Assembly (NCBI GenBank): GCA_902399975.1
Contig: CABOHA010000002.1
Span: 186,001 to 250,000 of the forward strand
DNA from: Coriobacteriaceae bacterium
Lineage (GTDB): Bacteria > Actinomycetota > Coriobacteriia > Coriobacteriales > Coriobacteriaceae
Direction: 5' to 3'
DNA: 64,000 bases
Position 1 is the stretch's first letter. The number at the start of each line of letters is the position of its first letter. Below the pieces are notes generated by a model. That model saw only the letters and a program-made list of their open reading frames with translations, made no database searches and was not told where the DNA came from. Positions 7,512 to 16,095 of this stretch are shown here, piece by piece. The position numbers and the translations under genes were made by a program.

Positions 7512-9002
7512 ATGAGCAAATACATCATCGGAATCGATCAGTCCACACAGGGTACTAAGGCGCTGCTGGTGGACGAGGGCGGCCATCTGATCCATCGCGC
7601 CGACCGCTCGCATCGCCAGATTGTCAACGAGGCCGGCTGGGTGAGCCATGATCCAGCCGAGATCGCCGCCAACGTGCTGGCCGTGGCGCGCGCCGTGGTG
7701 GAGGAGACCGGGGTCGATCCGGCCGACGTCGCCGGCATCGGCATCTCCAACCAGCGCGAGACTACCGTTGCCTGGAATCGCACGACGGGCGAGCCGCTGT
7801 GCGATGCCGTGGTGTGGCAGTGCGCCCGCGCCCGCGAGCTGTGCGACGAGCTGGCTGCGCGCGAAGGCGTGGCCGAGCTGGTGCGTGACACGACGGGTCT
7901 GGTGCTCTCGCCCTACTATCCGGCGGGCAAGATGGCCTGGATCCTCGCGAACGTTCCCGCGGCTGCCGAGGCCGCGGCGGCGGGCGAGCTGTGCCTGGGC
8001 ACCATCGATGCCTGGGTGGTCTGGACGCTCACGGGCGGCGCGGAGTTCCGCTGCGACTGGTCCAATGCCAGCCGCACGCAGCTTTTTGACCTGCGCCGTG
8101 GCTGCTGGAGCGAGCCGGTGTGCGAGGCCTTTGGTGTCAATCCGGCGTGTCTGCCGCAGGTGACCGATTCCGATGGCCTGTTCGGTACAACGGACCTGGG
8201 CGGCTTTTTGCCGGCGCCCGTGCCCATTCACGGCGTGCTCGGCGACAGCCATGCCGCCTTGTTTGCCCAGGGCTGCCATAGCCGCGGCATGGCCAAGGCG
8301 ACCTATGGCACCGGAAGCTCGGTCATGATGAACGTCGGCGACGAGTTCGTCGCCAGCTCGCATGGGCTTTCGAGCTCGCTCGCATGGCGTATGGACGGTG
8401 TGACCGAGTATGTTCTCGAGGGCAACGTGAGCTACGCCGGCGCCGTCAAGACGTGGCTGCGCGACGACCTGGAACTCATCAACAATCCCGAGGAAGTCAC
8501 CGACCTGTGCTACGCCGCCAATCCGGCAAGCCGTGTCTACTTTGTGCCGGCGTTCACTGGCCTGGGCGCGCCGCACTGGGCGAGCGATGCCGAGGGCTGC
8601 ATCTTTGGCATGACGCGCACCACGGGCCGTGCGGAGTTCGTAAAGGCCGCTGACGAGTCGATCGCCTATCAGATCTTCGACGTGATTGATGCGATGGTCG
8701 AGGATTCGGGCGCGGCGTTGGCCGAGCTTCGTGTTGACGGCGGTCCCACGCGCGACGCGTACCTGATGCAGTTTGAGAGCGACTTGGTTGGCTCGCCCAT
8801 TCGCATCGCGAGCAACGACGAGATGAGCGGTCTGGGCGCGGCCTGGGCCTGCGGCATTGCGCTGGGCATGTACACGCGCGACGTCGTCGACGTCTACGGC
8901 GCCCGCGGCATCGTGGAGTCCACCATGTCCGCCGACGAGCGCGCCAAAAAGATCGCCGGCTGGCGCCATGCCGTGAAATCTACAATCGCGTACACCGCCT
9001 AG
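7512..9002 (+). CDS. FGGY-family carbohydrate kinase; candidate D-apulose kinase
   Basis: ATP-dependent sugar or polyol kinase of 496 residues with the two FGGY domains. The N-terminal phosphate loop GIDQSTQGTK (7-16) is followed by GISNQRETTVAWNRTTGEPL and VVWQCARA, which resemble glycerol kinase. The C-terminal half has GATP-site features (TYGTGSSVMMNVG; GLGAPHW; DGGPTRDAYLMQFESD; GLGAAWACGIALG). In an operon with an isomerase and split transketolase it more likely phosphorylates the isomerised ketose than glycerol. D-apulose kinases are FGGY proteins of about this size. A clear terminator follows. Substrate is inferred from context only. Confidence 0.75.
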   Translation: MSKYIIGIDQSTQGTKALLVDEGGHLIHRADRSHRQIVNEAGWVSHDPAEIAANVLAVARAVVEETGVDPADVAGIGISNQRETTVAWNRTTGEPLCDAVVWQCARARELCDELAAREGVAELVRDTTGLVLSPYYPAGKMAWILANVPAAAEAAAAGELCLGTIDAWVVWTLTGGAEFRCDWSNASRTQLFDLRRGCWSEPVCEAFGVNPACLPQVTDSDGLFGTTDLGGFLPAPVPIHGVLGDSHAALFAQGCHSRGMAKATYGTGSSVMMNVGDEFVASSHGLSSSLAWRMDGVTEYVLEGNVSYAGAVKTWLRDDLELINNPEEVTDLCYAANPASRVYFVPAFTGLGAPHWASDAEGCIFGMTRTTGRAEFVKAADESIAYQIFDVIDAMVEDSGAALAELRVDGGPTRDAYLMQFESDLVGSPIRIASNDEMSGLGAAWACGIALGMYTRDVVDVYGARGIVESTMSADERAKKIAGWRHAVKSTIAYTA

Positions 9003-9016
9003 CATGATTATTCTGA

Positions 9017-9078
9017 GACGGGGATTAAAAACTCATTGATCCCCGTCCCGGGCAGCTCATTTGGGACGGGGCTTTTTT
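9017..9078 (+). terminator. Intrinsic terminator with competing upstream hairpin
   Basis: CCCCGTCCC (9041-9049) pairs with GGGACGGGG (9063-9071), followed by a six-T run: a strong terminator for the kinase operon. The same CCCCGTC also pairs with GACGGGGAT (9017-9025), and the right arm can pair with GAGCCCCGTCCCAAAT near 9118-9133. The region can therefore fold in mutually exclusive ways. Confidence 0.8.
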
Positions 9079-9081
9079 GAC

Positions 9082-9090
9082 TGGTATGAT
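9082..9090 (+). promoter_or_regulatory. Candidate extended -10 promoter for luxS
   Basis: TGGTATGAT is an extended -10 element (TG-N-TATGAT) about 65 bases before the luxS start. A weak -35 would fall inside the preceding terminator at 9061-9066. Pattern evidence only. Confidence 0.4.
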
Positions 9091-9154
9091 TGGTGCGACC
9101 ATTCGAACCAGCTAAAAGAGCCCCGTCCCAAATTGACTACCGAGAGGAACTGCC

Positions 9155-9643
9155 ATGGAGCGCATTGCAAGTTTTTCCGTTGACCATCTGCTGCTTGAGC
9201 CCGGCGTGTATGTGAGCCGCATCGACCGCGATCCGGCGACCGGCGCCGCCGTCACCACCTTTGACCTGCGCCTGACCACGCCCAACAAGGAGCCAGTCAT
9301 GAACACGGCCGAGTGCCACACCATTGAGCATCTGGGCGCCACCTTCCTTCGCAACCATGCCGAGTGGTCGAGCCGTATCGTCTACTTTGGGCCCATGGGC
9401 TGCCGCACGGGCTTTTACCTCGTCGTTTTTGGTGAGCTGACGAGCGAGGAAATCTTGCCGCTTGTGCGTGAGCTGTTCGAGTTTGTTGCTGGCTTTGAGG
9501 GCGATATCCCCGGCGCTGCTCCCGAGGAGTGCGGCAACTACCTGGACCAGAACCTCCCCATGGCCAACTGGCTTGCGCGTCGTTATCTCGACCGCGACCT
9601 GGCCGATATCGACGAGAAGCACCTGCACTATCAGCAGGCATAG
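9155..9643 (+). CDS. luxS: S-ribosylhomocysteine lyase LuxS
   Basis: Cleaves S-ribosylhomocysteine to homocysteine and DPD, the precursor of autoinducer-2, as part of the activated methyl cycle. The product is 162 residues. The metal ligands are visible: His55 and His59 in CHTIEHLGATFLRNH and Cys126 in EECGNYLDQ. The catalytic Glu58 and Cys83 (MGCRTGFYL) are also present, so the enzyme looks fully active. It is a single-gene unit after the kinase terminator, with its own likely promoter and an AGAGGA ribosome site. Whether AI-2 serves as a signal here cannot be told from this window; no lsr-type uptake genes are near. Confidence 0.95.
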   Translation: MERIASFSVDHLLLEPGVYVSRIDRDPATGAAVTTFDLRLTTPNKEPVMNTAECHTIEHLGATFLRNHAEWSSRIVYFGPMGCRTGFYLVVFGELTSEEILPLVRELFEFVAGFEGDIPGAAPEECGNYLDQNLPMANWLARRYLDRDLADIDEKHLHYQQA

Positions 9644-9745
9644 GGCCGCCCTCTGCCTCCAAACCGTTCACACGGAGATATCGACCGTTTAACTGTTTAG
9701 AAGTGTTTATTCGAGGTCATTAGCACTAGCTCGCTTAAACTAGTC

Positions 9746-9830
9746 CTCAGAGTGATATTCAGGCAAGGCTCCTGAAGCAGCATCTGTCGACATTGATTGT
9801 CGGATTCTGCTTCGGGAGCCTTGTTCTGTT
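9746..9830 (+). promoter_or_regulatory. Transcription attenuator before the LicT gene, with possible RAT site
   Basis: AAGGCTCCTGAAGCAG (9765-9780) pairs with CTGCTTCGGGAGCCTT (9807-9822) over 16 bases with one wobble, in the untranslated leader of an antiterminator gene. The bases just upstream and overlapping the left arm (about 9747-9768, containing CAGGCAAGG) resemble the 3' half of the ribonucleic antiterminator bound by LicT/BglG proteins. Such overlap is how these systems autoregulate. The T-run after the stem is poor, so termination strength is uncertain. Confidence 0.5.
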
Positions 9831-9843
9831 TAGGGGGGGACGC

Positions 9844-10683
9844 ATGGAAATTGTTAAACGAATTAATACCAGCGCTGTCCTCTGCGTCGATGGAAATGGC
9901 AGACAGTTGGTTGCATTCGGCCGTGGTCTGGGGTTTAAGAATGTCGGAGACGAGGTCCCTCTTTCGGAGATTCAACGAACGTTTTATAACGTTAGCTCTC
10001 GCTACATCGCTCTCGTTGACGAGGTCCCCGACGAGCTTCTCGAGCTTACCTCGGATGTTATTGATATGTCGACAGGTTTGCTGTCTTATGAGGTGAGCCC
10101 TAATTTGCCGTTTATCCTTGCGGACCATATCGCGTATGCGGTTAAGCGCAAAGAGCAAAATATCGTTGTCCGCATGCCTTTATCGTTTGATGTCCGCCAA
10201 CAATATCCCGTCGAATTTAGAATCGGCGAGTATGCACTTAAGATAATCAGGAAACGTCTTAACGTTAGGCTTCCAGCTCATGAGGCAGTTGGAATTGCCA
10301 TGGCGTTTATCAATAACATGGCCGATTCGGACTCATGCGAAGTAGTTAAAGAGTTTAGCGCGGATATCTACGATCGTGTTCTGGAGGAGTCAACCGTTGC
10401 TGTTGAAAATCGGCTTGGCATTCAAGTTGATCGGGAAGGTTTCGATTACGCAAGGTTCGCAACCCATCTTCAGTACTTATTCAATAGGTTGAACTCTGGC
10501 GAAAGCATCGTGAGCGACAACCGCAAGATGTACCTCTCGCTCAAAAAAGAATATCCGGTGGCATCAATGTGCGCCGATGATATTGCTTCTGTTCTCAGCC
10601 GACTGACGGGGCGGGAACTTATAGACGAAGAAAGACTCTACCTCATGATGCACATCAATCGAATTGCATCGAAAACAAGGTAA
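9844..10683 (+). CDS. LicT/BglG-family transcriptional antiterminator
   Basis: RNA-binding regulator controlled by PTS phosphorylation, 279 residues. It has the N-terminal co-antiterminator domain (MEIVKRINTSAVLCVDGNG) and two PRD domains whose conserved His residues appear in ADHIAYAVKR, AHEAVGIAM, ATHLQYLFNR and MHINRIAS. I chose the ATG at 9844 since family members begin directly with the CAT domain; a longer reading starts inside the attenuator. The matching EIIBC gene follows 68 bases downstream. Codon use is visibly more AT-rich than flanking genes, shared with the next two genes. Confidence 0.9.
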   Translation: MEIVKRINTSAVLCVDGNGRQLVAFGRGLGFKNVGDEVPLSEIQRTFYNVSSRYIALVDEVPDELLELTSDVIDMSTGLLSYEVSPNLPFILADHIAYAVKRKEQNIVVRMPLSFDVRQQYPVEFRIGEYALKIIRKRLNVRLPAHEAVGIAMAFINNMADSDSCEVVKEFSADIYDRVLEESTVAVENRLGIQVDREGFDYARFATHLQYLFNRLNSGESIVSDNRKMYLSLKKEYPVASMCADDIASVLSRLTGRELIDEERLYLMMHINRIASKTR

Positions 10684-10751
10684 TTAGTTGGCAAAGGCGC
10701 GCGCTTTGCTGATGGTTACATATAAAACTCAACATGGGAGAAATGGTATTT

Positions 10752-12122
10752 ATGGCAGATACAACCAAGCTCGCTGCCGAGATTCTCGAGATGGTGGGCG
10801 GCGCAGACAACGTTACATTTGTAGCTCACTGCATGACTCGTTTAAGGTTCAACCTTAAGGACGAAAGCATCGTAGACGATGCAAAAGTCAAGGCGATTGA
10901 TGGCGTGATCGACATTCGCCATTCCGCGGGGCAATATCAGGTGATTGTGGGACCTAAGGTCGATAAGGTCTATGAAATCGTTGCCAAGGAAACCGGGATT
11001 GATGCCGGAGATTCCGAGGCAAGCGAAGGAGAGACTAAGGGCTTTCTGGGAAAGCTAATGAAGCTCATCAGCGGCATCATGATGCCCGTTCTTCCTGCCT
11101 TGATCGCATGCGGAATGATAAACGCCGTCCTTAGTATTCTGACGACGGCGGGTGCTGTTTCCGCCGAGAGCGGAATATACACTCTGCTGTACGGCATGGG
11201 AAATGCCTGCATGTATTTTCTGCCCGTTCTTGTCGGATCATCTGCTGCTCAGTTCTTTGGAACCGATCGATATATCGGTGCGGTACTCGGTGCAATCCTG
11301 ATTTATCCGACTTTCGTTGCTGCGGCCGGAGCGGGCGATGCGCTGGATTTGCTCGGCATGAAGTTCACAATGGTGAGCTATTCCTCCACGGTGTTTCCTG
11401 CTATCGTGGCGGCTTGGTTCGCATCCGTTCTTAATAAGTGGCTGCGGGCGGTTCTTCCCGATGTTGTGGCATTTGCGCTCGTCCCGTTCCTGACGGTTGC
11501 TGTTGCCGCCCCCGTCTCGCTCCTTGTGATCGGCCCCGTTATTCAGCAGGCGAGCTCTTTGCTTGCGACTGCAGTGCTGGCGGTCTATCAGTTCAGCCCT
11601 GTCCTTTGCGGCGTTATTCTCGGGCCGATATTCGGTCTCGTTATGATCCCCCTTGGACTCCATTGGGCCCTGATCGTGCTTTCCATCAACAATATTATGA
11701 CCGTCGGCTCCGATCCTATCCTTGGACTTCTCTGCTGCAGCATGGGCGTTGTCGGCGCTTGTTTGGCGTTTGCCCTCCGCTCGAAGGACCCGAGTGAAAA
11801 GAGTCTTGGGTTCAGCTGTGCCATTACGGGCTTTTTCGGGATTACGGAACCGGCGCTGTACGGCATCATCTTGGAGCACAAGAAGATCATTATCGCTTCC
11901 ATGGTCGCCGGAGCAATCAGTGCTGTTATCCCGGCGATTTTCAACACCTGTACGTTCGTTATGACGTCGAGCGGCATTTTTAGCTTCCCCGGTTATATGG
12001 ATCCTTCTGGTGATATGAGCAGCCTCATCGGCGCAATTCTTTGCAATGTCGTCGGTTTAATTCTTAACTTCGTTCTCGTTTACATCCTGTATCGCCCTGA
12101 TGAAGAGGCAGTAGTGGAGTAG
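10752..12122 (+). CDS. PTS beta-glucoside-type permease, EIIBC
   Basis: Membrane permease that imports and phosphorylates a sugar, probably a beta-glucoside. The 456 residues comprise an EIIB domain with phospho-cysteine Cys27 in AHCMTRLRF, a linker, and a roughly ten-helix EIIC domain containing GITEPALYG. No EIIA domain is fused, so phosphate must come from a separate EIIA such as the one at 51478. I chose the ATG at 10752 by comparison with two paralogues in this window (both begin MA-N-K). ATGs at 10734 and 10743 are in frame but start before or inside the GGGAG ribosome site. It follows its LicT regulator. Confidence 0.85.
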   Translation: MADTTKLAAEILEMVGGADNVTFVAHCMTRLRFNLKDESIVDDAKVKAIDGVIDIRHSAGQYQVIVGPKVDKVYEIVAKETGIDAGDSEASEGETKGFLGKLMKLISGIMMPVLPALIACGMINAVLSILTTAGAVSAESGIYTLLYGMGNACMYFLPVLVGSSAAQFFGTDRYIGAVLGAILIYPTFVAAAGAGDALDLLGMKFTMVSYSSTVFPAIVAAWFASVLNKWLRAVLPDVVAFALVPFLTVAVAAPVSLLVIGPVIQQASSLLATAVLAVYQFSPVLCGVILGPIFGLVMIPLGLHWALIVLSINNIMTVGSDPILGLLCCSMGVVGACLAFALRSKDPSEKSLGFSCAITGFFGITEPALYGIILEHKKIIIASMVAGAISAVIPAIFNTCTFVMTSSGIFSFPGYMDPSGDMSSLIGAILCNVVGLILNFVLVYILYRPDEEAVVE

Positions 12123-12172
12123 ACAATTATTTGGGATGTAAGCTGCCGAAAACCCCGCGGCAGATTGCATGT

Positions 12173-12214
12173 GGTGGGCTTGCCGTTGATTCACGCGAGC
12201 CCACCCTCATTTTT
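12173..12214 (+). terminator. Terminator-like hairpin between EIIBC and esterase genes
   Basis: GGTGGGCTTG (12173-12182) pairs with CGAGCCCACC (12196-12205) with one wobble, and TCATTTTT follows. The esterase gene starts only 14 bases later, so the hairpin may limit rather than abolish read-through. Confidence 0.6.
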
Positions 12215-12227
12215 GGAGTGACTAGCT

Positions 12228-13208
12228 ATGACAATTACAGCCGATATGACGTTTGGCGAAATCGCGCTCCTTCCTGAGTTCGCTGGCTTTGGCGAGCACC
12301 TTATGCTTTGCCGGCCTTCAACTTGGGAGCGCATGTGGAATAAACCCATCGGGTCTCATATGAATTCTGATGCTAATCCATATGAAACTACTCGCGTTTT
12401 GCGTGGATTGAATCGGATTGTCGAGCTCGTGGATGACGGGAGGCAAGTTGCCTACGATATATGGGATGAAGCCGACTGCATCCGTGATCCGACTCGACGC
12501 AACACGAAACTGTTCTTCTTTCCCGGGAGACCCGGGGCTCCCTTTATCATTGCGGTTTCGGGCGGAGGTTATCAGAGCGTTTGTCATCAAATGGAAGGCT
12601 TTCCCGTTGCCCCCGAGCTCAACGATGCGGGCTATAACGTGTTCGTGCTGTCATACAGGGTGAGGGTCGAGCCTTTGATGCCGCGTCCAATCGACGATTT
12701 AAATCGAGCTGTCCGTTTTGTCTTCGATAATTCAGCGAAATTTAATGTCGCAAAAAGTTATGCAGTTATCGGCTTTTCTGCTGGTGCGCATTTAACTGCC
12801 GAGTGGGGGACGGACAACAAGGGATTTGCGTCCTACGGATGCGAGGCACCCAAAGCCTTGGTCCTGTGTTATGCACCGATTGATCTTCGTGGCTTTGAGA
12901 ACGCATCAGACAATAGATTTCTTGATTCGGTGTGCGGCGGGGCTGGTCGCGACTCGCTCGATGATTTCTGTATTAATCAGCATGTGTGGGAGCAGTATCC
13001 TCCGACATATCTTTGGCAATGCGCTGACGATGATATTGTATCGCCCGACAATTATGAAAAGATGGTCGATGCTCTGGATGCAGCTGGAGTACACCATGAG
13101 GGAGTCATGTATTCAGAAGGGGGGCACGCATTGATGAAGCCCCATGCGCCGGAGACCGACTACTGGTGTATGAGCGTTATTGAGTTTCTTAAAGATTATC
13201 TCGACTAG
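12228..13208 (+). CDS. Alpha/beta-hydrolase, carbohydrate esterase-like
   Basis: Predicted cytoplasmic serine esterase of 326 residues. The nucleophile motif GFSAG places Ser at 184, an oxyanion-hole-like SGGG is at 111-114, Asp near 267 in QCADDDIVSP and His300 in EGGHALMKPH complete the triad. The overall pattern resembles BD-FAE/acetyl-xylan-esterase-like enzymes, which remove acyl groups from imported glycosides. It lies immediately downstream of a LicT-EIIBC pair and shares their AT-richer composition, so it probably deacylates the PTS substrate. There is no signal peptide. A GGAGTG ribosome site supports the ATG at 12228. Confidence 0.75.
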   Translation: MTITADMTFGEIALLPEFAGFGEHLMLCRPSTWERMWNKPIGSHMNSDANPYETTRVLRGLNRIVELVDDGRQVAYDIWDEADCIRDPTRRNTKLFFFPGRPGAPFIIAVSGGGYQSVCHQMEGFPVAPELNDAGYNVFVLSYRVRVEPLMPRPIDDLNRAVRFVFDNSAKFNVAKSYAVIGFSAGAHLTAEWGTDNKGFASYGCEAPKALVLCYAPIDLRGFENASDNRFLDSVCGGAGRDSLDDFCINQHVWEQYPPTYLWQCADDDIVSPDNYEKMVDALDAAGVHHEGVMYSEGGHALMKPHAPETDYWCMSVIEFLKDYLD

Positions 13209-13331
13209 GAAGCTGCATGTCGCTTTTTGAGCGGGTGATTTCGTCATGCAATGTTTTCGGTATTGATCGTGGTCGTGGATGAATGATGTTCTAGAATGTT
13301 CATACTGTCACATAAACGAACAGGAGCGAAC

Positions 13332-13976
13332 ATGCATATCTACTCTGTATCAGATCCCGAGTTCAAATCCTATGGTCGCGTGTGGGACGACGTGCCGTCC
13401 AACCTGACCGCCCCGCTTGTCGAGGCGCTTGCGGCTACTCCCATTCCCGAGGGCACCAAGTACGTGGCCTCCGCACCCGAGCTCGAGCAGGTTGAGGGTG
13501 TCGACACGCTCGGCCTGCTCATGTACGGCGGCCGTCCGTTCCAGCCGGGCTGGTGCAACGGCCACAACACGCGCCTCAACTGTCTGGAGTATCACCGTGC
13601 CAGTGAGTTTAATTTGGGTGCGCGCGACTTTATTCTGCTGCTGGCCAAGCGCGAGCAAATTGTCGACGGCAAGCTCGACACCGCTCAGGTCAAGGCCTTT
13701 CGCGCGCCCGCCGGCACGCTCGTCGAGGTTTACGCCACCACGCTTCACTACACGCCCTGCATGGTCGACGACGGCGGCTTTCAGGTGATGGTGGCGCTGC
13801 CGGCGGGCACCAACGGCCCGCGCCCCGAGGCTGCAGCCGACATGCCTGCCGCCGGTGACAGCTACTGCTACTGGAAGGCCGACAAGTGGGTCCTCTGCCA
13901 CGCCGACAGCCCCAAGGCGGCCGAGGGCGGTTACGTGGGCCTCATCGGCAAAAACCTCGACATCACCTGCGACTAG
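13332..13976 (+). CDS. DUF4867 family protein (cupin-like, function unknown)
   Basis: A 214-residue cytoplasmic protein that I recognise as DUF4867, a family without an established reaction. It appears rich in beta strands, with segments such as NCLEYHRASEFNLGARDFILLLAKRE and VYATTLHYTPCMV that resemble ureidoglycolate-lyase/cupin-like sugar-binding folds. I chose the ATG at 13332 because CAGGAG precedes it; a longer frame adds 12 unrelated residues. GC content returns to that of the host here, unlike the preceding three genes. It is followed by a repeat cluster and then a 6-phospho-beta-glucosidase, so a role in sugar metabolism is plausible but unproven. Confidence 0.65.
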   Translation: MHIYSVSDPEFKSYGRVWDDVPSNLTAPLVEALAATPIPEGTKYVASAPELEQVEGVDTLGLLMYGGRPFQPGWCNGHNTRLNCLEYHRASEFNLGARDFILLLAKREQIVDGKLDTAQVKAFRAPAGTLVEVYATTLHYTPCMVDDGGFQVMVALPAGTNGPRPEAAADMPAAGDSYCYWKADKWVLCHADSPKAAEGGYVGLIGKNLDITCD

Positions 13977-13985
13977 GGGCTTCCT

Positions 13986-14130
13986 GTTTGTCTCGATCTG
14001 TAACATCTAGCGGGCTAAATCGTCTCTACCTGTTACAGATTTAGACAAACTGCGGGGGGCTGCCCGAAAATCTCGATCTGTAACACCAAGCCCGGTTTTG
14101 GCTGCCTACCTGTTACAGATCGAGACAAAC
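13986..14130. repeat. Two tandem hairpins with a shared GTTTGTCTCGATCTGTAACA arm
   Basis: The arm at 13986-14005 pairs with TGTTACAGATTTAGACAAAC (14031-14050; two mismatches). A second hairpin pairs TCTCGATCTGTAACA (14071-14085) with its perfect complement at 14111-14125. The rightmost arm (14111-14130) is also the exact reverse complement of the leftmost arm, so the whole block can refold as one large palindrome. It fills most of the gap between 13977 and 14325. Confidence 0.8.
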
Positions 14131-14139
14131 CGTCCCCAA

Positions 14140-14172
14140 CCACCACAAAGGTGCCTGTCCCCTTTGTGGTGG
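14140..14172 (-). repeat. Palindromic repeat, CCACCACAAAGG family, copy 1
   Basis: CCACCACAAAGG (14140-14151) and CCTTTGTGGTGG (14161-14172) form a perfect 12-bp stem with a 9-base loop. On the minus strand it reads AAAGGGGACAGGCACC across the loop. Three more copies lie at 36050, 39765 and 42691. Confidence 0.85.
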
Positions 14173-14187
14173 TGTGGGGCGGCGGTA

Positions 14188-14289
14188 TCAGAAAGTGTCA
14201 GACGGGGGCGGCTGCGGGGCGCCTGTGCGCGAAAAGAAGTGCCGACCTGCGCCGTTGCCGTTGAGTGGCGCGCTGCTTACGGGGATACT
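14188..14289 (+). promoter_or_regulatory. Promoter region conserved with that of the GH1 gene at 49889
   Basis: TCAGAAAGTGTCAG (14188-14201) and GAAAAGAAGTGCCG (14230-14243) match 49754-49767 and 49796-49809 with an identical 42-base offset, and GATACT (14284-14289) matches 49849-49854. TTGAGT (14261-14266) with a 17-base spacer to GATACT is a plausible promoter. Matching upstream boxes suggest one activator or repressor controls both genes. Confidence 0.55.
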
Positions 14290-14313
14290 GAAGCCACGAC
14301 AAACAGCGTGTGA

Positions 14314-15756
<1,443 letters not shown>

Positions 15757-15786
15757 GGCTTCCCAACAACCATAGCCTCCTAACCA

Positions 15787-15824
15787 AAACGCCCGGCGAG
15801 CAGTTAATGCCCGCCGGGCGTTTT
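15787..15824 (+). terminator. Intrinsic terminator after the GH1 gene
   Basis: AAACGCCCGGCG pairs with CGCCGGGCGTTTT around a 13-base loop, giving a GC-rich stem followed by TTTTG. It is usable in both directions. Confidence 0.85.
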
Positions 15825-15840
15825 GTTAAGAAGTGAAAGC

Positions 15841-16030
15841 ACTCATTGGGGACGTACTTAAATGAGTACCCGCAGAATGAGAGTGGATAATCTCCCGTTT
15901 TTAGCCTGTTTGTGGGCTCAAAGTGGGAGATTATCCACTCTCGCCATTTGGGCGTCCAAAAATCCTCGCTCGTTTTGTCTTAGTCATTGGGGACGTTCTT
16001 AAACGGCTAGTCGCTGGGGACACCCTTTGC
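15841..16030. repeat. Composite intergenic repeat, copy A
   Basis: A 27-base palindromic unit with core GGGGACGTACTTAAA (15841-15867) is followed by a perfect 18-bp hairpin whose arms begin GAGAGTGG (15879-15896) and end CCACTCTC (15925-15942). A conserved tail GTCCAAAAATCCTCGCTCG (15954-15972) and two more GGGGAC units (15984-16025) follow. The same composite occurs at 24620, 27617 and 44799. It fills the gap between 15757 and 16095; no ORF is present. Confidence 0.85.
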
Positions 16031-16080
16031 CGTCTGCGGATTTTGGGACATGTGGCCCGCTTTTTGGGCCCGCCTGTCGG

Positions 16081-16086
16081 TACACT
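16081..16086 (+). promoter_or_regulatory. Candidate -10 box, possibly giving a leaderless transcript
   Basis: TACACT ends 9 bases before the ATG at 16096. Initiation from it would leave almost no untranslated leader, which would explain the missing ribosome site there. No good -35 box is visible. Confidence 0.3.
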
Positions 16087-16095
16087 AAAAGCACT

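Noticed and set aside
7512..9002. FGGY kinase as a plain glycerol kinase
   Set aside because: Motifs resemble glycerol kinase, but there are no glycerol facilitator or glycerol-3-phosphate dehydrogenase genes, and the operon supplies isomerase and transketolase. The substrate is left open.
9155..9643. luxS as evidence of a quorum-sensing system
   Set aside because: LuxS is primarily metabolic. No AI-2 receptor or uptake genes are seen nearby, so signalling is not supported.
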